From Achaetomium macrosporum (lineage: Eukaryota; Ascomycota; Sordariomycetes; Sordariales; Chaetomiaceae), in assembly GCA_033296875.1 (NCBI GenBank), contig MU860008.1:124001-188000 (forward strand): DNA of 64,000 nt. The letters are read 5' to 3'. The position numbers were made by a program, and so were the translations under genes. Each line of letters begins with the position of its first letter. Position 1 is the first letter of the stretch. The notes under the pieces were generated by a model. That model was not told where the DNA came from, searched no databases, and saw nothing but the letters and a program-made list of their open reading frames with translations. This document shows positions 55,454-64,000 of this stretch, piece after piece.

Positions 55454-58400
55454 ATGGACACGCAGGTGAGCAGCCCCGCTATTGCAAGGGATTAGAGTTG
55501 CGGTGCCTGATTCCAGGATTCGCCGCCATCTGCTGTTTCCTGCCACACTCTTACTAACTACCCCGGGTCGCATGCAGATCGAGAATGCGATCGAGATCGC
55601 CTGGAACCCTACGTCGAACCAGGCCCTCAAGGGCCAGGCCTTCGAGTTCCTCAACCAGCTGCGCACCGATCCCCAGGCCTGGCAGGTCTGCACCACACTC
55701 TTCACCCGAACGCCCCGAGCATCCGAGGTAGTGCGTCTGGTCTGTCTGGAGATAGTCAACAATGCTGTCCACTCGCAAGCCGTTGACGCTGCCGGTCTCG
55801 GCTTTCTCAAACAGTCTTTGCTCGACTACATCGGGCGCATCTACAGCGGCGACGCTCAAGAACCCATCGACCCGCCACATATTCAGAACAAACTCACACA
55901 AACACTAACTTACCTTTTTGTCTTCTTGTACAAGGAGGGCTGGGAAAGCTTCGTCGACGATTTCCTGGTCCTCGCCCAAAAGGAAAACAACCTCCCCGGC
56001 GTGGTCATGTACTTGCGCATCCTGAGCTCAATCCACGATGAGATCGCTGATCTCATGCTGAGTCGGCCAGACAGCGAGGCCAAGCGAAACAGTGATCTCA
56101 AAGACCTGGTGCGTGAGCGGGACATGAGGAAGATTGCCCAGTCTTGGAGGGATCTGCTGGCTCGGTTCAGCAGCCAAAACGATTCTGTGGTCGAATCGAC
56201 GCTGAAGATCATTGGTAAATGGGTGAGCTGGATCGATATCCACCTTGTCATCAACCAGGACATGCTCAATCTCCTGCTGCCCCTCGTCGGGAGGACGAAT
56301 GCGACTGGCGGTGAGGACAAGGTCAGGGATGCGGCTGTGGACACCTTCACCGAGATCGTGGCCAAGAAGATGAAGGCCAGCGACAAGGTTGAGATGATCT
56401 CGTTCCTCAACCTCCGGGAAATTGTCACGCAGCTGCTGGCAAGCCCGCCTCTGCACGAGTGGAAGGGGACGCCCCGGTACGATACCGATCTTGCCGAAGC
56501 CGTTGCGAAGCTAGTCAACACCATCGTGGCCGACGTGGTTCGTGTCCTGGAAGACAGCAAGGTCGATACCGATACAAGGGCAAAGGCCGAGCAGTTGCTC
56601 AGGGATTTCCTGCCATCCCAGCTCCGGCTATTCTCGGACGAGTTCGACGAGGTCTGCTCGACAGTCATTCCATCACTTACCGATTTGTTAACCTTCCTCC
56701 GGAGGGTGGGCCCCCTGCCTTCCACCTACTCTGAGATGCTTCCCCCGATCTTGAACGCCATCGTGCTGAAGATGAGGTACGATGAGACGTCTAACTGGGG
56801 CAATGAAGACGAACAGATGGACGAGGCCTATTTTCAAGACCTGCGTAAAAAGCTCCAAAATCTCCAGAAGAGCGTGGCATCTGTCGACGAGAATTTATGC
56901 ATAGAATTTCTGAGCAATCTCGTGGCGAATATGTTTTCTACTCTCGAACAGCAGGGATCACAGATGGATTGGAGGGACCTTGATCTCGCACTGCATGAGA
57001 TATATCTGTTTGGCGAGCTGGCACTGCCCAACATGGGGCTGGCTCAGAAAAGTCAACCGAACACCGTCGCTGCTGAACGGCTTGCCGTGATGATGAGCAA
57101 GATGGTTGAGTCAGGTAAGAAGTCCGCTGCTCCACCATGTTCTAACTCCTTGCTGACGTATTCCCAGGGATTGCGAATTACCCTCACCCTGCGATAGTGC
57201 TTCAGTATATGGAAATCTGCACCCGATATTACAGCTTCTTCGAGGACCAACAGCGTTACATCCCGCAAGTCCTCGAGAACTTTGTCCGCCTCGTGCACTA
57301 CGACCATGTGCGCGTCCGGACTCGTTCTTGGTATCTGTTTCTCCGGTTTGTGAAGACGCTAAGGGCGCAGGTCGGCAACGTGGCCAAGACGGTCATTGAA
57401 TCCATTAGCGACCTCCTGCCGATCAAGGCCGAGGTCCCCGGCAATGATGCCGACGATGACATGTCTTCGGACGAGTCGGACCACTCAGCCGATGCCGTCT
57501 TCAACAGCCAACTCTATCTTTACGAGGCCATCGGGTGTATCTCGTCCACCTCGGCCACGCCCCCAGCGGACCAGGCGCTGTACGCCCGCTCAGTCATGGA
57601 GCCGCTCTTCTCGGACATGAGCGTGCATATGGAGCGGGCAAAGGGTGGGGATGTGCAGGCCGTCCTCCAGGTGCACCATATTATCATGGCTCTGGGCACG
57701 CTGGCAAACGGCTTTGCGGAGACAACTGCCGGGCAGCCCAACAAGCGGCCACAACCGCACGAGGCTGTAGCTAACGAGTTCTCGAGGGCCTCGGAGGCTA
57801 TCCTGATTGCTCTCAACCAGCTCAACACCAGCGACGACATCCGGACCGCATGCCGCTCGGCCTTCTCCCGGCTCCTTGGTGTTCTCGGGGCTGCCGTCCT
57901 CCCGCAGCTGCCCCAATGGATCGAAGGGCTGCTGTCTCGTAGCTCTAGCAAAGACGAAATGGCCATGTTCCTCCGGCTGTTGGAGCAAGTTGTCTACAAC
58001 TTTAAGGGCGAGATTTACAATATCCTCGACCTCCTCCTGACCCCTCTCCTCGAGCGGGTATTCAGCGGCCTGTCGGAGCCGATCAGCGGCACCGACGACG
58101 AGATCCAGCTGCAGGAGCTGCGCCGCGAATACGTCTCCTTCGTCCAAGTCATACTCGTCAACGACCTGGGCGGCGTCCTCGTCAGCGCCTCCAACCAAGG
58201 CATCTTCGAATCCCTCGTTTCCTCTATCATCAACATCGCCAAGACCCTCACCCACGGCAACCTCGTGCCGAGCCGCACCGCCTTCAACGTCCTCAGCCGG
58301 ATGGCCTCGCAGTGGGGCGGCCCGGACGTCGCCACCATCGGCGAGAACCCGACCACGACGGGCGCCCCGGCCCCGGCCATCCCCGGGTTCGACCGCTTCA

Positions 58401-58678
58401 TGATCGACCAGTTCCATGGGCTGTGCTGGAGTGTCCTGCAGGACCCCGGATTCAGGCCCAACAGCGACGCACAGTCGAGGCAGATCCTGAATGAGATCGC
58501 GGGGATCCAGCAGGTGATCTATGCCAAGACGGGCGACACCTTTGTGCGACACGTCCAAGGGGTCACGTTCCCGCAGCTGGGGATGGATGCGACGGAATAT
58601 CTGAGGGTGCTGACGACGTCGAGGGAGCGGAAACCGGTTGTTGCCTGGCTATTGGGATTGCTTAAGGGGAGGAGCTAA
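55454..58678 (+). CDS. los1: Exportin-T, tRNA nuclear export receptor (Los1/XPOT)
   Basis: Importin-beta-type carrier that exports mature tRNA from the nucleus with Ran-GTP. Exons 55454-55465, 55578-57114 and 57168-58678, 1019 residues. The first exon is 12 bases coding MDTQ, which spliced gives MDTQIENAIEIAWNPTSNQA, the family start. It continues FLNQLRTDPQAWQVCTTLFT and VRLVCLEIVNNAVHSQ. Later family blocks are LLARFSSQNDSVVESTLKII, NYPHPAIVLQYMEICTRYYS and YIPQVLENFVRLVHYDHVRV. The end reads QLGMDATEYLRVLTTSRERK. HEAT helices fill the length. Both introns keep frame. It converges with the aminopeptidase gene, 914 bases apart. Confidence 0.95.
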
Positions 58679-59592
58679 GGTTAGGTGGGGATGGGTGCTA
58701 GATGGGGATTCCACATGGAATGGGATGGAGTCCAATGCGTGTATGTATCTTGCCTTACCGCGTCCTGGAGATATTAAGGGGCTGGTTGGGCGATAATACA
58801 TTCTTGTCGATACCTGCCGTTCTGTTCCGGGGGATCATGATCTTCGCGCGGTTGGTCTTTAACTTTATCCTCCTCCTCCGTTGCCACGTTTAAAGTGGCA
58901 GAAAGGGTGCTCTACAGGGCCGCTAAAGGGACCTTCTACCTTATGTCTCTGGAGTTGGTTGGGAAGATGACTTGGTTTTGGTCACTCAAGTAGAAAGATG
59001 CTGCTTTCGCATTTTCATTCAAGATAAATTAGACCCGAGATCTGATTTATTACTTCGTCTGGCCATATCTTCTGTGCATCGCATAGTACAGGATGCATAC
59101 CTTAGGTTCTATCCTCTCTAGAGTCCAGCAGTGTCACTCGGTTGATAAGACAACCCCCCTTCTTTTATCTTGCATCATCTTATCATACAGGATCATCCAT
59201 CGTATGTATGTACCTTAACCTTTGGGTCTGCATGTTCCGGGACAGAACCAGATCTTTGCTTCCACTGGCAACAAATCACATCGGACTCCACATGACAGCA
59301 CTATCTTCAATCCCTCGTCACAATGATATCAAAGGTACAATATCTCCTACGGACAACATCACCGTCAGCCAGAGAAAAAAGGTGATTAGTAGCAGTAGTA
59401 GTACCAGCCAGCCATGTAAACAAATGGAGAATATACCCTGCATCTTCGATTCCTGTCTGTCCTATTTCTCCGCCCATAGCCAACCTACCTTACTTATTAC
59501 CCCCCTACATCCATACGATACGAGCCCCCCTTTGCTCCCATTGGCACCTACCGCCTACCAGGCAGGTACCTCATGTACTGTACCCCACTCAC
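58679..59592. other. Convergent intergenic region, LOS1 / aminopeptidase
   Basis: Holds two 3' UTRs and AT-rich spacer with a short AGTAGT run near 59390-59405. No gene or RNA is visible. Confidence 0.45.
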
Positions 59593-61185
59593 TCAGTCAA
59601 CCAGAATCCTGCCCTCCAGCTCGCCAAACCGGCTCAGGAACCCGTCGAACAGCCTCACGGCATACTCCACATCCCTACTCCCTCCCGTCTCCCGTATGCT
59701 GTGCATGCTCAGCTGCGGGTTCCCCATATCTAGCGTCCGGACGCCCAGCTTGGCAGACAGCATGGGCCCGATGGTGCTGCCGCAGGGGGAGTCGTTCTTG
59801 ACGACGAACAGCTGCAGCGGGACCCTGGTCTGGCGCGCCACCTCCTGGACGAGCACAATACCGGGAGAGTTGGTGGCGTAGCGCTGGTTGGCGTTGATCT
59901 TGATGACGGGGCCCTTGTTCATGGCCGGCGTGTGGTTGCGCTCGTACTTGGCCTGGTAGTTGGGGTGCACCGCGTGCGCCATGTCGGCGGAGAGGAGGAA
60001 GGAGGTCGCCAGCGTCTGCTCGAAGGCCGTGGAGGCTGGTAGTTCCTCTGCTGCTGAGGAGGAGCTGTCTGTGGTGCCGCCGGAGAGGACGGATAGGCGG
60101 CGGAGGATGGCCGGGAGCAGATTGGAGTCGGCGCCGTGGGCGGAGAGGGATCCGATCTCTTCGTGGTCGAAGCACGCCACCAGGCGGATGCTGGCGTCGT
60201 TGTCGAGCGGGGTGGTTTGTACGGAAGAGATCAGGCCCTTGATGCTGCAGAAGGTCATGTTGAGGTTGTCGAGGCGGGCCGAGAAGATGAATTCGTCGTT
60301 CAGCCCGCCAAGGCAGGCTTTTTGGGTGTCGTAGAGAACCAGCTCGAAGTCAACGATCTGGGACACGTCGACGCCGGCTTGTTCGGCTACGAGGGCGAGG
60401 AAGGGAGGGTGGTGACGCTCGGGGAGGGCCTTGAGGGGCTCGTATTCGCCCCCCTGTGCCTCCGTGTTCTCCTTCTCCCCGGCTTTGTTCAGCTCCGCCT
60501 CCGCCAGTCCGGCAATCGGGAGCAGCTCGTCCTCCTTATTCGGATCGAAGTTTGTCTGCCGGTGGAGGTGGATCGCCAGGTGCGGGATCCGCAAGACTGG
60601 CTTGTCCACCTTGACAAGCTTCTGGACGAAGTTGCCTTCTCCTTGCCCTTCCCGCACCAGAACCCTGCCTGCTACGCTCAGGTCACGATCTACAAGTGAT
60701 TTAGCAGATAGGTAGAGAAGAACACAACATGGCCCACCTATGATTTTGATGTCTTACCGAACCAACTGTGCCAGATGCCGCCGCCGTACGTCTCGACCCC
60801 GACCTGGAGGTAGCCGTTCGCAGTGCGCTTGCTGATGGGTTTGACCCGGAGGGTGGGAGAGTCGGTATGAGCTCCAACCATGCCAATGGGATTCCCCGGG
60901 CGCCAGCGAGCGCCGACGGCAAAGGCCACGACCGAGGAGCCGTTGCGCGTCAGGTAGTACTTCCCGCCGGGCTTGACGGTCGAGGCCCAGTTGTCGCGCT
61001 CCTTGATGAGAGTGAAGCCGGCGGCATCCAGGAGCGCGGCCGCGCTGGCGACGGCATGGTAAGCTGCGGAGTGGCGGGACTCTGTCAGCACGTCGGGTCC
61101 TCTCAACAATAGACTGCGGAGGCCTACGGGTCGGCGAGGCGTTGACAAAGTCGAGGAACTCGAGGGCAGATGTTGGCGGGGACAT
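59593..61185 (-). CDS. ape4: Aspartyl aminopeptidase, M18 family (Ape4/DNPEP)
   Basis: Zinc aminopeptidase that removes N-terminal Asp and Glu, cytosolic or vacuolar. Exons on the minus strand 61185-61128, 61063-60758 and 60689-59593, 486 residues. The start reads MSPPTSALEFLDFVNASPTP then YHAVASAAALLDAAGF across the first intron. Zinc and catalytic motifs in order: IGMVGAHTDSPTLRVKP, VACFDHEEIGS, FLLSADMAHAVHPNY, and GNPQLSMHSIRETGG. NDSPCGSTIGPMLSAKLGVR is also family-typical. There is no signal peptide. The first intron has donor GTAGGC and a CTGAC branch point. A Ser-rich insert lies near residue 360. Confidence 0.95.
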
Positions 61186-64000
61186 GGTGGCGGACGATGA
61201 CGAGTGGCGGAGGTGGGATGTCACTGGTGTCACACGAGCAGCTTCGAGTCGAGAAACACGGAGCACGAGGCGGGAGGGGGATTGGCCGGGGACAACCTGG
61301 ACAACCTGGGCAATCTGGGCAAACTGAAGCGAGTTCACCGTTGAGACAACCCTCCAGGCTCGCATCAGGATGGTTGTTTTTACTGCCGGGGTGAAGGGAG
61401 CGATTGCTCTGATCCCACCTCCCCACGCTTGACACCTCTTGATCGCCAGCGGGGTCAGCTCCAAACAGCTCTGAGGCGTCGATGGAGACGGCCCACTTGG
61501 CGGCGCCGCGTGCGGGTCCGCTGTTGTTGCCGCACACAACCGCAGTATCTTTGGTTTGCCGTGTGCTAACTCTCCTGCTCCCCTCATGCGGAGGAGGACT
61601 ATCAACCGCAGCTAACCTTCTACAATGAACTGGGTCGGACCTTCAGCACACTGATGTCGATAGGAGAGCGTGTAGGATGCAACCGGAGAGCGTGAAAACC
61701 ATGAACGTGGGGTTGAGCGTCACAAGGAATAGCTTTAACGTAGAAACAGACCCACTGCTTGAGCCGTTGGCGAATCAGTCATTGTGCAATTCGAATTCGC
61801 GCCGCTTTGGCAAGCCCCATCTCAGCGCGGTAGCTGCCGCGGCCCCATTCATCAGCCTCGACTGCCCAGCCGTCCTGCACTGGCATCACAATTCAAGTTC
61901 CCCAGCCGCGAACAAAGCTCTGGGGTCGCATATTTCTTGCGACTCTGTCTTCTCGCCAAGTCCACTTCCCTCCTCCTCTTACCTCTATCTCTCCCGTCTG
62001 GTCTTTCAGGAAAAGAAGAAAAAAGCGGTCAAGATGACTCGCGTCTGACTGCCTGATGACAGATGACGCTGCACTGCCCACTTCTTTGCCGAATAACGCA
62101 GCGAGGCCTTTGGTCTTGTCTGTTGGGCAGCCTTGCACCTACACAGTAAGGTCTCTCGACCCCAAAACAGACCTCGGTACCAGCCGAGCCCAAAAACCGC
62201 AGCCTGGGCATCAGGTTCCTCGGTGTCGAAATTCTTTCACCTTCAGTCGAGCCACTGGAGGTAACAGGAACAGAACAGAACGGTGGCCCGCATCGAGCGG
62301 CCTTCCACTGTCGCTGCATCAGATGCCGATGGCTTACTTGCCGACTGCCAGTTGTCTCGAGAACAGCGCATGCATGGCCCTCTGTGACGGCCAAGCCAGG
62401 CCTGATTTGACTGGACAGAGGAAAAATTTTCTTCTCTGTCTGAGAGGGCCAGATATCTACTGCGAGTAGGTTCGTTGTTGTCTTCGCCTCCCTTTTCCCG
62501 TATACCCGCAAGGCTGCCACGGCTGTTGTGGTATGTCTTTTGGTTACCGGAATAAGGCGCACGAACAAACAATTGCAGCTGCAGGCTCCAACTCCCAACT
62601 GACACTTGTTCCATGTTGATTGACATCATTCTCGCTTGGGGCTACAGGGCCCCGTCTCGTATGTGCTGTGCTGGTAGCCTGCTCGTGCCATTGGCGAATG
62701 GTGCTGCTTTTATGTACATGTACGTAGAGTGGATATTGTGGCCCTGCACAGGACAGTGGACGTAGTGAACCTCTTCAGAGCAGCCCATCTGAGGCTGGAC
62801 TGAATTGGGGACTGCTAATCATATTGCGAGGTCATACGGATTAGGCTCCATGCTTTCCTGTATTGTGCCGAGAGGGGCTCTGTACTCCGTATCATCTCTC
62901 CGTCCACCATGCATGCGGTTACACCATACAGTTTCTCGCTCCTTGGTGAAGCACGGGAAGGGTCTTTGGCATCGCGAAATTGCCATGTGCCAAATGCTGG
63001 GCAAAGTGACAGCTTTGAGCCAGTAGTTCAACTCAACTTGGCTAAGTGACCTGCTTATTATTCACTTGACCTCTCGGATCGCAGCATCAGCAATAGCTAC
63101 CTCGTCGACCAGTAAACTGGCTGGCGGCAATTTGACTTGTTCGAGTTATCATTCCCAAATTGACTCCGTGCTCCAATCGGACAGTGCAGCAAGGCGGGCA
63201 GGACGGCGGTTTTCTTTCACCGTTGTTCTCACAAACGCCCGTCGGACCAGTTTATACGACATGCGCAGTAGGTCAGGGCATGAAGCCGATCAAAAGCTTG
63301 GTTGTTGGCCCTTGGCAATGCAGCCATAACAACCCCATGTCTAACCACCTGACAATTCCCTTGCTCGGCTTTTCCCGCATCCTAACCTGTGCCAGTCCGC
63401 CCAACATCGACTAACCCGTGCGCCATCACTTCCGAGGTTGATGGAGCCGCCCTCACGCTTCAAAATTGGAGTTGACTGTCGGGCAACTCTTTTCGGTCCA
63501 AACTGTCCTCACTTCGCTAGGGCTGCGATAAAAGCGATACCTACTCGGAAACTAGTGTGCCAGGGATGTTCACCAGGGTTGGGCCGGTAGATAACAGACA
63601 GGGAAGGAAGAACTGGGGGAGCACAGACCGCCGTGACCGTTTTTCTGATCTGAACGGGAACAGGAAGTCTGTCCTCGTTGGCCTGCCGAGTGAGAAATGA
63701 TAGTACACTGCCCATAGACTGCGATGCTTCCAGCTTCTGTGATCCTCGGTTATACAGGCACGCTCCCCTAGGACTACCGATGGGATTTGGCGGTCTGCGT
63801 TGGATCCGTTGCATGCTCCCCCATCCTCGAGGTTGAGGGGCAACAAAGAAGCCCCGAAACGGGCGTCGTCGCCAAGCGGCCCCAGGTGGCTGAGCCGGGG
63901 TATCTGGCTCCGATCCCCACGCTGGACAGTGCTTGGGCAAGGCATGAGGATTGCATCTGTTGGGCTCATTTCGCCAGACGGCACAGATTGTCGAACATCA
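61186..64000. other. Gene-free 2.8 kb at the right edge
   Basis: Begins with the aminopeptidase promoter. ORFs of up to 189 codons occur on both strands, but none shows a domain, a conserved block or a consistent exon structure. A TACATGTAC palindrome is at 62714-62722. A gene may begin beyond the right edge. Confidence 0.5.

Noticed and set aside
62029..62598. 189-codon minus-strand ORF in the right-hand spacer
   Set aside because: No domain, no convincing splice partners and mixed composition; treated as chance.

Overview
The window is nuclear DNA of a filamentous ascomycete, most likely a Sordariomycete and plausibly Chaetomiaceae. The evidence is GC-rich coding sequence, introns of mostly 50-120 bases with GT-AG ends and CTAAC-type branch points, a eukaryotic ribosomal protein gene, intron-bearing nuclear tRNA, and a 476-residue intracellular GH1 beta-glucosidase of the Humicola type. 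The species assignment is inference. No plasmid, phage, CRISPR array or secondary-metabolite cluster is present.

I support 22 protein genes and 2 tRNA genes. From left to right: the 5' part of TUP1/rco-1 (-, runs off the left edge); a 3.6 kb gene-free stretch; a DUF2015-like membrane protein (-); ribosomal protein eL28 (+); cytosolic malate dehydrogenase (+); TRAPP subunit Trs33 (-); SUMO E3 ligase Siz1 (-); a YBL028C/DUF2423 protein (+); GPI ethanolaminephosphate transferase Las21/Gpi7 (+); condensin subunit Ycg1 (-); ribosome biogenesis factor Nop4 (+); an unrecognised Trp-rich protein (-); an F-box protein with a Cys cluster (+); a NIPA-type Mg transporter (+); a DUF4203 membrane protein with two unexplained in-frame stops (-); an unrecognised coiled-coil membrane protein (-); tRNA-Ala(CGC) (-); palmitoyltransferase subunit Erf4 (+); initiator tRNA-Met (+); an AMP-binding acyl-CoA synthetase (-); GH1 beta-glucosidase (-); a GFA-domain protein (-); FACT subunit Pob3 (+); tRNA exportin Los1 (+); and aspartyl aminopeptidase (-). 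The last 2.8 kb shows no gene.

The genes are mostly independent housekeeping functions and not one pathway. They fall into loose themes: chromatin and transcription (Tup1, Siz1, Ycg1, Pob3), ribosome and tRNA (eL28, Nop4, YBL028C-like, Los1, two tRNAs), and membrane traffic or lipid modification (Trs33, Las21, Erf4). Several pairs are divergent and share short promoters, for example Ycg1/Nop4 with 376 bases between start codons.

The most unusual signals lie outside or across ordinary genes. They are a compact Pol III-like unit with tRNA-like arms near 37.96-38.07 kb, a tRNA-Ala(CGC) whose body looks like tRNA-Pro, a diverged direct repeat beside the initiator tRNA gene, and the interrupted DUF4203 gene. 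I found no convincing new multi-gene system.
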